A stretch of 64,000 bases of DNA from JASHVB01 sp035523995 (GTDB lineage Bacteria > Pseudomonadota > Alphaproteobacteria > Acetobacterales > Acetobacteraceae): contig DATKPQ010000197.1 in assembly GCA_035523995.1 (NCBI GenBank), positions 18,250 through 82,249 of the forward strand, in the 5' to 3' direction. Under the pieces are notes generated by a model. It was not told the origin of the DNA, made no database searches, and saw only the letters and a program-made list of their open reading frames with translations. This document shows positions 17,112 to 26,065 of this stretch, piece by piece (position 1 is the first letter of the stretch; each line of letters starts with the position of its first letter). The position numbers were made by a program, and so were the translations under genes.

Positions 17112-17611
17112 GCGGACGCGTCGGCGGTCGCGGCGCGGGCAACCGCGTCCAGGCGCCATTGCTCGACCGGCTGATCGACGAAGCCCCGGACCAGACGCGC
17201 GACCCGCCAACTTCAGTGGCGGACACCATGGCCGCCTTGCGCCAATCCGTGCGACGCGACCTGGAATCGCTGCTGAACGCCCGGCGGCACTGGCGCTCAT
17301 GGCCGAAATCGCTGACGGAACTTGCGACGTCGCCGGTCGGCTACGGCATTCCGGATTTCGCGTCCGGTGCGTTCAACGATGCCAAGCGGCGCGAGGAGTT
17401 GCGGCTGGAAATCGAAGACACGATCCGCCGCTTCGAACCCCGCTTCCTGTCGGTACGGGTGCATTTGGTGGACACGCAGGAGAGACTGGAAACCACGTTG
17501 CGGCTGCGGATCGACGCCGTGATGCACGCCGAGCCGGCGCCCGAGGCGGTAACGTTCGATACAGTGGTCGACCCGACAACCGACGATGTACTGGTGCGAA
17601 CAAAAGACTAG
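17108..17611 (+). CDS. tssE: type VI baseplate subunit TssE (gp25-like, ImpF)
   Basis: TssE is the baseplate wedge protein related to phage T4 gp25. The 167-residue protein contains S-V-A-D-T-M-A-A-L-R-Q-S-V-R-R-D-L-E-S-L-L-N and G-Y-G-I-P-D-F, matching the conserved lysozyme-like gp25 core, followed by E-D-T-I-R-R-F-E-P-R. Its ATG is shared with the tagJ stop (ATGA). A 153-base spacer with a degenerate copy of a CTCTCCC...GGGAG hairpin separates it from tssF. Confidence 0.93.
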   Translation: MSGRVGGRGAGNRVQAPLLDRLIDEAPDQTRDPPTSVADTMAALRQSVRRDLESLLNARRHWRSWPKSLTELATSPVGYGIPDFASGAFNDAKRREELRLEIEDTIRRFEPRFLSVRVHLVDTQERLETTLRLRIDAVMHAEPAPEAVTFDTVVDPTTDDVLVRTKD

Positions 17612-17764
17612 AGCTGTACTCTCTCCCACAAGCGAAGCACGGGAGTGGCGTGCCAAGAGGGTTTCTTGTTGTGGAGCCGCTGACCAACCCGTTTCCGGTT
17701 CACTGAGAGATCCTTATCAGGCAAGGGATATCCATCCGAGGCCAGGGGCTGAAGCGCATCGATC

Positions 17765-19639
17765 ATGTCCGACACTCTTCTCCCCTACTACGACCGCGAA
17801 CTCGCCGCCATCAAACGCCTGGCCGCAGAGTTTGCCGATACGCACCCGAAGATCGCCGGCCGCCTGCGGCTGTCCGCCGACGCGGTGGACGATCCGCACG
17901 TCGCGCGACTGCTCGAGGGCGTCGCCTTCCTCGCCGGCCGCGTCCACCACCGCCTTGACGACGAATTCCCCGAGCTGACCGACTCTTTGCTCGGCCTGCT
18001 TTATCCCCACTACCTCGCCCCGATGCCCTCCTGCATGGTGGTGCAACTCGACTGCCAGGCCGATCTGGCCCTCCCTGCCCGGCTCCCCGCCGGCATCGCC
18101 ATCGATACCGAACCGGTCCATGGCGACGCACTGCGCTACCACTCCACAAGCGCCGTCACACTCTGGCCGATCGAGGTGGAAAACATCCGCCTCTCCGGCC
18201 TCCCGATCGTCGCACCGCCCAACTCCGCCGCATCGGGTGCCGCCGCGGTGCTGCGCATCTCGCTGAAATGCATGTCCCCCGACATGACATTCCAGCAGCT
18301 CGGCCTGGACCGCCTGCGCTTCTTCCTGCGCGGCCCCGCCAACCAGACGCTGCCGCTGTACGAACTGCTGTGCGGCCATGCGATTTCCGTCGCCTACGCC
18401 GATTCCGCGGTCGATACCGCTCCGGTCATCGTTGCCCCCAACAATATCGCGCCCGCCGGCTTCGCCCCCGAGGAAGCCCTGCTGCCCTGGTCCGCGCGCG
18501 GCTTCTCCGGCTTTCGCCTGCTGACCGAGTACTTCGCCTTCCCGGAGAAATTCCTGTTCGTCGACTTTGCCAAAATCGACAACAAGACGCTCGTCTCCGG
18601 CGGCAACAAGCTGGAGATTTTCGTCTACCTCGACCGCCCTGCCCCGGAACTTGAACGCAGCATCGGCCAACAAGCCCTCGCGCTCGGCTGCACCCCGCTC
18701 GTCAATCTGTTTCCGCAACGCTGCGAACCCATCCGGCTGAGCCACACAGACATCGAATACCGCATTGTCCCCGACGCCCGCCGCCCTCGCGCCGCCGAAG
18801 TCTGGAGCGTGGACCGCGTGCGCGAATCGCTGCCCGACGGCTCCTTCCGCCCCTGGCGTCCCTTCTACCGGCTGAGCGAATCCGAAACCGCCACCCCGCT
18901 CGGCCAAGCCGCAGCACCATCCGCCGCCATGGCCTCCAGCCCCAACACCACCACACCGGGTGGTTTCTTCCACGTTGCCCGCCGCCCAGCGACGCCTGGC
19001 GTCCCCGGCACCGAGGTCTACCTCGCCCCTCACGACCCGCATTTCGACCCCGATAAACCCGCCGACGCCGTTCTATCGGTCGATGCGCTCTGCTTGAGCC
19101 GAGACCTGCCCGGCGACCTGCCTTTCGGCGGCGGCCGCCCCGTCCTCCGCCTGGTCGAAGGCGCGGCCGCCGTCGCTGCCATCCGCGCCGTGACCCCACC
19201 CACCCACACACTCCGCCCGCCCCTGCGCGAACGCGGCTTCTGGCGACTGATCTCCCACCTCTCGCTCGGCCACCTCGCGGTCACCGGCGGCACCGACGGC
19301 GCCAACGCCCTGAAGGAAATCCTGCGCCTCTACGACCTGCGGGAATCCGCCGAAACTCGCAGCGCTATCGAAGCCCTCATCAGCATCTCCGCCCGCCCTG
19401 GCACCGCCCGCGCCCCGGGACGCTCCGGCGCATTCTGCCGCGGCCTCGACGTCACGCTCGAATTCGAACCGCGCACCTGGCAAGCCTCAGGCCTCTACCT
19501 CCTGGCCTCCGTCCTGGAACACTTCCTCGCCTTGCACGGTACTATCAACAGCTTCACCCGCACTGCCGTCACCCTCCGCGGCCGCCCCGGCACCGCCGCT
19601 ACCTGGCCCGCCCGCAGCGGCACCCGCGTGCTCGCATGA
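17765..19639 (+). CDS. tssF: type VI baseplate subunit TssF (ImpG)
   Basis: TssF forms the baseplate wedge with TssG. The 624-residue product has the expected length and the family opening L-L-P-Y-Y-D-R-E-L-A-A-I-K-R-L-A-A-E-F-A, then A-D-T-H-P-K-I-A-G-R-L and a central L-D-D-E-F-P-E-L-T-D-S-L-L region. The C-terminal half has G-L-D-V-T-L-E-F-E-P-R and ends with the F-T-R-T-A-V-T-L-R-G-R pattern usual at this position. The ATG at 17765 has only a weak purine stretch upstream. A 196-base spacer containing a hairpin repeat follows before tssG. Confidence 0.95.
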   Translation: MSDTLLPYYDRELAAIKRLAAEFADTHPKIAGRLRLSADAVDDPHVARLLEGVAFLAGRVHHRLDDEFPELTDSLLGLLYPHYLAPMPSCMVVQLDCQADLALPARLPAGIAIDTEPVHGDALRYHSTSAVTLWPIEVENIRLSGLPIVAPPNSAASGAAAVLRISLKCMSPDMTFQQLGLDRLRFFLRGPANQTLPLYELLCGHAISVAYADSAVDTAPVIVAPNNIAPAGFAPEEALLPWSARGFSGFRLLTEYFAFPEKFLFVDFAKIDNKTLVSGGNKLEIFVYLDRPAPELERSIGQQALALGCTPLVNLFPQRCEPIRLSHTDIEYRIVPDARRPRAAEVWSVDRVRESLPDGSFRPWRPFYRLSESETATPLGQAAAPSAAMASSPNTTTPGGFFHVARRPATPGVPGTEVYLAPHDPHFDPDKPADAVLSVDALCLSRDLPGDLPFGGGRPVLRLVEGAAAVAAIRAVTPPTHTLRPPLRERGFWRLISHLSLGHLAVTGGTDGANALKEILRLYDLRESAETRSAIEALISISARPGTARAPGRSGAFCRGLDVTLEFEPRTWQASGLYLLASVLEHFLALHGTINSFTRTAVTLRGRPGTAATWPARSGTRVLA

Positions 19640-19835
19640 CAGCGGTGTGTGGAGTGGCAAAGAAGGCCAGAGGGGCTTTGCCGCGCTGGCCCCACCACCA
19701 AGAGGCGACGCCCCTTGGAACCCATCCTCGCCAAGTGAAAGGGCTCCAGGGGACGACGGTCCCCTGGCAGGGCGTCAAGGGAGACAGCATCCCCCTCGCC
19801 TTGCTTCCTCACCCCACAAACCATGGGCCACGGGC
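19640..19835. repeat. spacer between tssF and tssG with perfect hairpin
   Basis: The spacer contains a perfect 9-bp palindrome, CCAGGGGAC (19746-19754) and GTCCCCTGG (19759-19767), with a 4-base loop. It is flanked by AAAGGGCT and CGTCAAGGG stretches. This layout resembles dispersed intergenic repeats I recall from Acetobacteraceae genomes (recollection, not checked). The + strand frame of tssG remains open through it, so it could be misannotated as an N-terminal extension of TssG. Confidence 0.65.
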
Positions 19836-20882
19836 ATGAGGGCGCGCTCCGTGCTGGCTGGGCTGGCGGCGGCGCCGAGGCGGTTTCGGTTTGATGCGGC
19901 GGTGCGGGTGCTGGCCAGGGCCAGGCGGTCGGATGATCCGGCTGAGGTGATGCGGTTTCGAACGCCGAGTGGCCTGGTTTATCCGTCGGCGGATGTGCTG
20001 GAGGTGGATGCGCGTGGGCCGCAGCCAGAGCTGACGGTCGGAATGATGGGGCTGACCGGTCCCTCGGGCGTACTGCCGCGCTCGTATACCGAAATCGTCA
20101 CGCAGACGCGGCGCAATCGATCAACGGCGCTGCACGAATTCCTGGATCTGCTGGGGCATCGCTTTGTCGGGTTCTTCGCGCGCGCCGCGATGAAGTATCG
20201 GCCGGCCCGGGCAGCCGAGGCAGCCGCGCTGCGGCGGCCAGAGGCGACGGACCTCGTGACACAGACCCTGCTGGCGCTCACCGGGTTTGGCACCGGGCAT
20301 TTGTCCCCGCGATTGCTGATGGGGATCGATCCGATCCTGCATTATGCCGGAATATTCGCAATGCGCCCGCGCTCGGCGGATCGGCTGGGGGCGATGCTGT
20401 CCGACTGGCTGGGGATGCGGGTGCAGGTGGAGGAGTTCGCCGGTGCCTGGCTGAATCTGCCAGTGGACCAGCGGACACGCATTGGCGCGGCGGGAGCCTT
20501 TAGCCGGCTCGGTGTCGACGCGGCGGCGGGCGTGCGTGCGTGGGATCCGCAGGCGCGGTTTGTGCTGCGGATCGGGCCGCTGGACCGCGCCGGGTTCGAG
20601 CAATTGCTGCCGGACCGCCTGGCGCTGCATCGGCTGGTGGCGTTGACCCGCGCCTATGTCGGGTTCGAGCTCGGCTTCGCGGTCAACCCGGTGCTCGCCG
20701 CCCCTGACATCCCGCCGTTGCGTCTGGGTGGCGACGGCGCCTCGCGGCCGCAATTGGGCTGGAATACATGGCTGCCCGACACGCCTGGCTCGATGCGGCC
20801 GCGCGCTGATGCCGCGGACGCCCTGTTCGAAGCCGAGGTGATCGAGGCACAGCGCATCATCGAGCGAGGCGCGGTGGCATGA
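19836..20882 (+). CDS. tssG: type VI baseplate subunit TssG (ImpH)
   Basis: TssG joins two TssF copies in the baseplate wedge. The 348-residue form starting M-R-A-R-S-V-L-A-G-L at 19836 has the family opening F-R-F-D-A-A-V-R-V-L-A-R and the conserved L-T-V-G-M-M-G-L-T-G-P-S-G-V-L-P, then F-L-D-L-L-G-H-R-F-V-G-F-F-A-R-A. The frame is open upstream to an ATG at 19647, but that extension is repeat-derived. No strong ribosome-binding site is seen at 19836. The gene ends in an ATGA overlap with the methyltransferase gene, so both are probably translated together. Confidence 0.94.
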   Translation: MRARSVLAGLAAAPRRFRFDAAVRVLARARRSDDPAEVMRFRTPSGLVYPSADVLEVDARGPQPELTVGMMGLTGPSGVLPRSYTEIVTQTRRNRSTALHEFLDLLGHRFVGFFARAAMKYRPARAAEAAALRRPEATDLVTQTLLALTGFGTGHLSPRLLMGIDPILHYAGIFAMRPRSADRLGAMLSDWLGMRVQVEEFAGAWLNLPVDQRTRIGAAGAFSRLGVDAAAGVRAWDPQARFVLRIGPLDRAGFEQLLPDRLALHRLVALTRAYVGFELGFAVNPVLAAPDIPPLRLGGDGASRPQLGWNTWLPDTPGSMRPRADAADALFEAEVIEAQRIIERGAVA

Positions 20883-22384
20883 GCGGTTGGGGCGGCGGCT
20901 ATGTGACAGACGTTGCGTATGTGACGGGGTGGCAACGCGAACAATCGCCGCTGATCATGGCGCTCGCCTGTCTGCTGGGCGGGGTGGCTGCACCGATGCC
21001 CGGTCCAGATGACGCGGTAAGTTACCTGGAACTCGGTTGCGGCCATGGTTTCGGAGCGATGGCGATCGCAGCGAGCAACCCCTGCTGGCGAATCACCGCC
21101 ATCGATTTCAATCCGGCGCATATCGTCGCCGCGCGTGAACGGGCGGCAGAAGCCGGGCTCGACAACATCGCATTCATTGAAGCAGATCTGGCGACGCTGG
21201 CCGACGATGCGGCCGCGCATTCAATTCCGATGGCGGATTTTGCGTCGCTCCATGGCGTCTGGTCATGGGTGCCGGCTTCAGTGCGAGCGGGCATTGTGAG
21301 ATTGTTGCGCGACAAGGTGCGACCGGGCGGAGCAATACATGTCAGCTACAATGCGCTTCCGGCCTGGGGCAACGCGCTCGGTTTTCAGCGTCTGTTACGC
21401 TCTGTCGGCCGCCAGCGTGCCGGCCGCAGTGACCGCCAGGCGGGAGAGGGCCTCAAGTTCATCCACGAATTGTACGCCGCCGAGGCCTTGCAACTGCGCC
21501 GATCGTATATCGTGCAGGCACTGATCAAGGGGCTGGATGCATTGCCTCTGAGCTATTTGACGCACGAGTACATGAACGAGTCGTGGTCGCCGTGCTTCAT
21601 GGCGGACGTGGCCGAAGCGATGGCGGACGCCAAGCTGGAATGGGCCGGCTCGGCAAGCCTGGTGGAAAACTTTGCCGAACTGGCATTGACCGAGCAACAG
21701 CGGACGCTGATGCGGCAATACGATGACCCGCTGCTGCGGGAGTTGATCAAGGACCACTGCGTAGAGCGAACGCTGCGCCACGACGTTTATGTCCGTGGTG
21801 CCCGGCCGCTGTCGCCGCCACAGCGGGATGCCGCGCTCGCCTCGCTGTCGATCGGGTTGAACATTCCGCCGCAGGACTTGCCGCTGGAAGCCGAATTTCC
21901 GGCCGGAAAGGGCGAGCTGAACCCGAAATTCTACCAGCCGATCGCCCGTGCCCTGGCGGATGGCCCACGACGCGTTGGAGACTTGCTGCAATTGCCCGAA
22001 ATAGAGGGCAGGCGCGACAACCCGGCCGAGTTGGTTGGCATCCTGGTGGGCTCGGCCCTGGCTGACCCTGTCTTGCGGCCGTCGGCGCCGCCCTTGCCGG
22101 CAGCCGGCCGTTTCAATACGATGGCAGCACGTTGGCTGATGCAGACCGAACCGCCGGAACGCCCGGTGGCGGCGGCAAGCTACCGGATGGGCATGCCGGC
22201 GCCGGCTTCTGTGCTCGACCTTGTCGTGCTCGAGCGCAGCATGGCTGGTGAAGGAAGTGTGGATGCCCTGGTGCAGCACGTGACGGAGATCGCCAACGTC
22301 ACGAACGAGGCGAAGCTGCGGGAGGCCTTGACCGGTTCAATCGAAACGCGGATGCCCCGCCTGCGGGCCGCCGGAGTCCTGTGA
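20879..22384 (+). CDS. class I SAM methyltransferase with regulatory domain, in the type VI operon
   Basis: The N-terminal half is a class I methyltransferase with motif I Y-L-E-L-G-C-G-H-G-F-G near residues 44-54, an acidic residue after the second strand (A-I-D-F-N-P) and a W-S-W-V post-motif region. The C-terminal half fits the methyltransferase-associated regulatory domain, with D-A-L-P-L-S-Y-L-T-H-E-Y and a stretch around the L-S-P-P-Q-R-D-A segment. Its 501 residues agree with this two-domain architecture. The target is unknown. The ATGA overlap with tssG ties its expression to the secretion system, suggesting methylation of a type VI component or effector. It is not a standard core type VI gene. 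Confidence 0.85.
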   Translation: MSGWGGGYVTDVAYVTGWQREQSPLIMALACLLGGVAAPMPGPDDAVSYLELGCGHGFGAMAIAASNPCWRITAIDFNPAHIVAARERAAEAGLDNIAFIEADLATLADDAAAHSIPMADFASLHGVWSWVPASVRAGIVRLLRDKVRPGGAIHVSYNALPAWGNALGFQRLLRSVGRQRAGRSDRQAGEGLKFIHELYAAEALQLRRSYIVQALIKGLDALPLSYLTHEYMNESWSPCFMADVAEAMADAKLEWAGSASLVENFAELALTEQQRTLMRQYDDPLLRELIKDHCVERTLRHDVYVRGARPLSPPQRDAALASLSIGLNIPPQDLPLEAEFPAGKGELNPKFYQPIARALADGPRRVGDLLQLPEIEGRRDNPAELVGILVGSALADPVLRPSAPPLPAAGRFNTMAARWLMQTEPPERPVAAASYRMGMPAPASVLDLVVLERSMAGEGSVDALVQHVTEIANVTNEAKLREALTGSIETRMPRLRAAGVL

Positions 22385-22482
22385 GGGCCATTTCCGCAGG
22401 CAGGGAATCATTTCAATTTTTTCGCCAGGGATAATTCTCGTGCTATAGGGATGCGATGCGTGACGACTGGAGGAGACTGACC

Positions 22483-23097
22483 GTGCGCAGCTTCATTGCA
22501 CCTATCATCATGGTTCCGTTGGTGTTCGCAGCCGTGCCGGCCTTCGCGCAGAGCAATCCTTCGGCAGACCAGATCATCAATTCTCTCAAACCCACCGGCA
22601 ACCTGACCGGCGGCGGTACGCGGGGCATTCGCCTGGCACCACCCAGCGGTCAGACGGCGTCGCCGCAGCAGGTGATGCCGGCGGCGACCGGTGCGCCGCA
22701 CATCGCCACGACGCGACCCGCACCGGCCGCCGCGGCGGAGAGCGCGGCACCGTCTGTCAACCTGACGGTCGATTTTGCGAACGGCTCAGCCACGCTGACT
22801 CCGAAGGCGATGGCCACGCTGGACCAGCTTGGCAGGGCGTTGTCGAGCAGTGAACTGGCCAGCTACCGCTTCCGGGTGGAGGGTCACACCGACACCGTCG
22901 GGTCACAGGCTTACAATCGGGCGCTGTCGCAGCAGCGTGCCAACGCGGTGGTGAGCTATATCGAGAGCAAGTACGGGGTTCCAGCGTCTCGGCTGCAAGC
23001 GGTAGGGATGGGTGAGAAGGGCTTGCTGGTACCGACCCCACCGCAGACCCCGGAGCCGCGTAACCGCCGCGTCGAGGTGATCAACCTGGGCGCGTGA
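22483..23097 (+). CDS. secreted OmpA-family peptidoglycan-binding protein
   Basis: The likely GTG start at 22483 is preceded by AGGAGA six bases upstream and gives a normal signal peptide (R-S-F-I-A-P-I-I-M-V-P-L-V-F, cleavage after A-F-A). Another start lies at 22456. After a linker the protein carries a C-terminal OmpA domain with V-E-G-H-T-D-T-V-G and N-R-A-L-S-Q-Q-R-A-N-A-V, which binds peptidoglycan. The 204-residue product has no beta-barrel. It sits 98 bases after the methyltransferase gene and could serve as an extra cell-wall anchor for the type VI complex, although TssL already has its own OmpA domain. That role is inference. Confidence 0.88.
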   Translation: MRSFIAPIIMVPLVFAAVPAFAQSNPSADQIINSLKPTGNLTGGGTRGIRLAPPSGQTASPQQVMPAATGAPHIATTRPAPAAAAESAAPSVNLTVDFANGSATLTPKAMATLDQLGRALSSSELASYRFRVEGHTDTVGSQAYNRALSQQRANAVVSYIESKYGVPASRLQAVGMGEKGLLVPTPPQTPEPRNRRVEVINLGA

Positions 23098-23151
23098 CGC
23101 TGGCACAGGATTCGGCTTCGGATCGATAGGTACAGCGCGCTTGCGGCGGCG

Positions 23152-25176
23152 CTAGATTGTGACCGCACCCGGAAAATGGCACGCCACGCGATGCCCGGCG
23201 TCCGACTCGCGCAGCGTCGGCGCTTCTGCCGCGCAGCGCGGTGTTGCGGAGGGACAGCGGGTTCGGAAGCGGCAGCCAGAGGGCGGGTTCAGGGGGCTCG
23301 GCACCTCGCCGGTAAGGCGGATACGGCCGCGTGCTTCGGCGGCGTGGAGCGTCGGCACGGCAGAGATCAAGCTGGCCGTGTAGGGATGCAGCGGGCGCCG
23401 GAACAATACATCTGCCGGCGCGGTTTCCACCACGCGGCCTAGGTACAGCACGACGATGCGATCCGAGATGTGGCGCACCACCGCAAGGTCGTGAGCAATG
23501 ATCAGGTAGGTCAGGCGCAGGCGTTCCTGCAGGCCGATCATCAGGTTGATGATCTGCGCCTGGATATTGACATCGAGTGCCGAAATGGGCTCGTCGCCGA
23601 CGATGAATGTCGGCTCAACCGAGAGGGCGCGCGCGATCGAAATGCGCTGACGCTGGCCACCGGAAAATTCGTGTGGAAAGCGCTGCGCCGCGGCAGGCGG
23701 CAGGCCGACGAGGTGCAACAATGCGGCGACACGGTTACGCGCATCGGTTGCGTTGTGTGCGATGCCGTGCAGGCGTAGCGGGCCAGCGAGAATTTCACCC
23801 ACGGTCATGCGCGGATTCAAAGATGCGTAGGGATCCTGGAAGATCATCTGCATCCGCCGCCGCAACGGCCGGATCGCGCGTTGCGATGCGTGGGAAATGT
23901 CGATTCCGTCGAACGCCACGCGGCCGGCGGTCGGTTCTTCCAGCCGCATGACCACGCGGGCCAGCGTCGATTTGCCGCAGCCGGATTCGCCAACCAGCCC
24001 GACTGTTTCGCCAGGAAATACTTGCAGATCCACGCCGTCGATCGCGCGCAGCACGCGCTGGGGTTCCAGGAAATTCTCGCGCGGCAGGGAAAAATGCTTG
24101 GAGAGGCCTTGCACATCGAGCAACGGGCGAGGCGCGGCATCGGGGCGGGGCACGGGTTCCGTGGCGCGCGGCCGCGGTGGCACCAGCGGCGCACCGCCCT
24201 GCGTGACCCAGCAGCGCGCGCTGCGGCCCGGCGCAACGGGCAGAAGCGCCGGGTGTGCAGCGCAGGCATCGATCGCGAAAGGGCAGCGGGCGCGGAAGCG
24301 GCAGCCTTCGGGCCAGGCGCGCGCGTCGGGCGGTTGGCCCTCGATCGTTGCCAGCCTCCGGTCGCCGCCGGTCCCGCTATCCATCCGCGGCGCAGCGTGC
24401 AAAAGCGCCCAGGTATAGGGATGGCGAGGGTCGGACAGCAGTTCCTGCGGGCTGCCTTCCTCCACCACTTCGCCCGCGTACATCACCAGGACTCGAGAGC
24501 AGATCGTGGCAATCACACCGAGATCGTGGCTGATCAGGATGACAGCGGTTCCAAGGTCTTCATTCAATGCGCGCAGCAGGTCGAGAATCTGTGCCTGGAT
24601 GGTAACGTCCAGTGCGGTCGTGGGTTCGTCGGCCAGGATCAGCGACGGGGTGTTGGAAAAGCCCATCGCCAGCATCACGCGCTGGCGCATCCCGCCGGAG
24701 AACTGATGCGGCCACGAATCGAGCACCTGCTCCGGGCCGGGGATTCCCATGCGCCCCAGCAGTTCCGCCGCACGGCTGCGTGCCGCGCCGGGGGTGAAGC
24801 GGCCATGCGCTGTCATTGTCTCGATCAATTGCTGCGAGATGCGCAGCACGGGGTTCAAGGACGTCATCGGGTCCTGGAACACCATCGCGATTTCGGCGCC
24901 GCGAACGTCGCGCAGTTCGTCTTCGGATAGCGCCGTGATCTCCTGGCCGCGGAAACGGATCGATCCGGCGACGATGCGCGCCGGCTCCTCCAGCAGGTTC
25001 ATGATCGACTTCGCGGCGACGCTCTTGCCCGAGCCGGATTCGCCGACGATCCCCAGCGTCTCGCCCTTGTTCAACGTGAAGCTGACGCCATCGACGGCGC
25101 GCACCACGCCGGCATCGGTGAAGAACCAGGTGCGCAGGTCGCTGACGTGCAGAAGTGGTTCAGCGGCGTCTGGCAT
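23152..25176 (-). CDS. fused DppD-DppF type double ATPase of a peptide ABC transporter
   Basis: This 674-residue protein contains two complete ABC ATPase modules that power import through the neighbouring permeases. The first has Walker A G-E-S-G-S-G-K-S, signature F-S-G-G-M-R-Q-R and Walker B I-L-A-D-E-P-T. The second has G-E-S-G-C-G-K-S-T and signature F-S-G-G-Q-R-Q-R with V-G-D-E-P. Each is followed by an oligopeptide-transporter C-terminal domain containing a C-R-F-R-x-R-C-P cysteine motif. The arrangement is like GsiA of the glutathione importer, but the substrate cannot be read from sequence. It overlaps the end of the upstream dppC gene by 17 bases. Confidence 0.94.
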   Translation of the reverse strand: MPDAAEPLLHVSDLRTWFFTDAGVVRAVDGVSFTLNKGETLGIVGESGSGKSVAAKSIMNLLEEPARIVAGSIRFRGQEITALSEDELRDVRGAEIAMVFQDPMTSLNPVLRISQQLIETMTAHGRFTPGAARSRAAELLGRMGIPGPEQVLDSWPHQFSGGMRQRVMLAMGFSNTPSLILADEPTTALDVTIQAQILDLLRALNEDLGTAVILISHDLGVIATICSRVLVMYAGEVVEEGSPQELLSDPRHPYTWALLHAAPRMDSGTGGDRRLATIEGQPPDARAWPEGCRFRARCPFAIDACAAHPALLPVAPGRSARCWVTQGGAPLVPPRPRATEPVPRPDAAPRPLLDVQGLSKHFSLPRENFLEPQRVLRAIDGVDLQVFPGETVGLVGESGCGKSTLARVVMRLEEPTAGRVAFDGIDISHASQRAIRPLRRRMQMIFQDPYASLNPRMTVGEILAGPLRLHGIAHNATDARNRVAALLHLVGLPPAAAQRFPHEFSGGQRQRISIARALSVEPTFIVGDEPISALDVNIQAQIINLMIGLQERLRLTYLIIAHDLAVVRHISDRIVVLYLGRVVETAPADVLFRRPLHPYTASLISAVPTLHAAEARGRIRLTGEVPSPLNPPSGCRFRTRCPSATPRCAAEAPTLRESDAGHRVACHFPGAVTI

Positions 25177-26065
25177 GCGGGTCCAGCCAGTCGCGCAGGC
25201 CGTCGCCCACGAAGTTGAAGCCGATCACCACGGTGAGGATCGCCAGACCGGGAAATGTGGCCACCCACCATTGCGCCACCAGTTCACGGCCCTCGGATAC
25301 CATTGATCCCCATTCCGGCGTTGGCGGCACCACGCCCAACCCCAGAAAGGACAGGCCGGCGAACACCAGGATCGCGTTGCCCAGATCGAGCGTCATCAGC
25401 ACCACCAACGGACCCAGTGCATTCGGCACAATCTGGCGGAACAGGATGTGGGCGGGGGAAAAACCGATGGTGCGGGCGGCGGCGACGTATTCCAGCGACC
25501 GCTGGCCCAGCACCAGGCTACGCGCAAGACGGGCAAACTTTGGCCACCACACCACCAGCATGGCAATGACAGTGTTGCGCGTTCCGATACCAAGCGCGGC
25601 CGCGATGGCCATCGCCAGGATGATCGGTGGGAAACAGAACATCAGGTCGGTGGCGCGCATCAGGATTTCTTCGGTCAGCCCGCGCGCATAGGCGGCGACG
25701 GCGCCGATCAGCGTGCCGATGGCGCCGCCGATCAGCACGACGGTAAATCCCACCGTCAGCGACGTTCGCGCCCCGTAGATCACGCGCGTCAGCACGTCGC
25801 GGCCAAGCTCGTCGGTGCCAAGCCAATGGGCGGCCGACGGCGCGGCAAGGCGGCCCGACACATGCACCGTATCGGGCGCGTAAGGCGTGATCCACGGCGC
25901 CAGCAACGCGGCCAACACCCAAAGCACGACGACAGTGCCACCCAGCACCGCGAGCAGATAGCGTCGGCGCCAGCGGCTGCGCCGGCCGGCTGATGTGTCG
26001 GTGCTGGCGGCGAGTTCGGCAGCTTCCGCATTGGTCAGCGCCACGCTGATACCACGCGGAATCAT
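25160..26065 (-). CDS. peptide ABC transporter permease, DppC-like
   Basis: This is one of two membrane subunits of the peptide importer. The 301-residue protein has a cytoplasmic N-terminus, a first membrane span near 37-59, an O-D-type N-terminal permease region containing H-W-L-G-T-D-E-L-G-R-D-V, and four to five further spans. The ABC-interacting loop E-Y-V-A-A-A-R-T-I-G-F-S-P is at about residues 192-204. ATG 26065 overlaps the stop of the upstream dppB gene (ATGA); a longer open frame to 26908 is an antisense-like shadow of dppB. Codon order and spacing support cotranslation with DppB and the ATPase. Confidence 0.94.
   Translation of the reverse strand: MIPRGISVALTNAEAAELAASTDTSAGRRSRWRRRYLLAVLGGTVVVLWVLAALLAPWITPYAPDTVHVSGRLAAPSAAHWLGTDELGRDVLTRVIYGARTSLTVGFTVVLIGGAIGTLIGAVAAYARGLTEEILMRATDLMFCFPPIILAMAIAAALGIGTRNTVIAMLVVWWPKFARLARSLVLGQRSLEYVAAARTIGFSPAHILFRQIVPNALGPLVVLMTLDLGNAILVFAGLSFLGLGVVPPTPEWGSMVSEGRELVAQWWVATFPGLAILTVVIGFNFVGDGLRDWLDPHARRR

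Noticed and set aside
19647..19835. 63-residue N-terminal extension of TssG
   Set aside because: It is translated from the hairpin spacer and does not resemble the TssG N-terminus; ATG 19836 fits the family.
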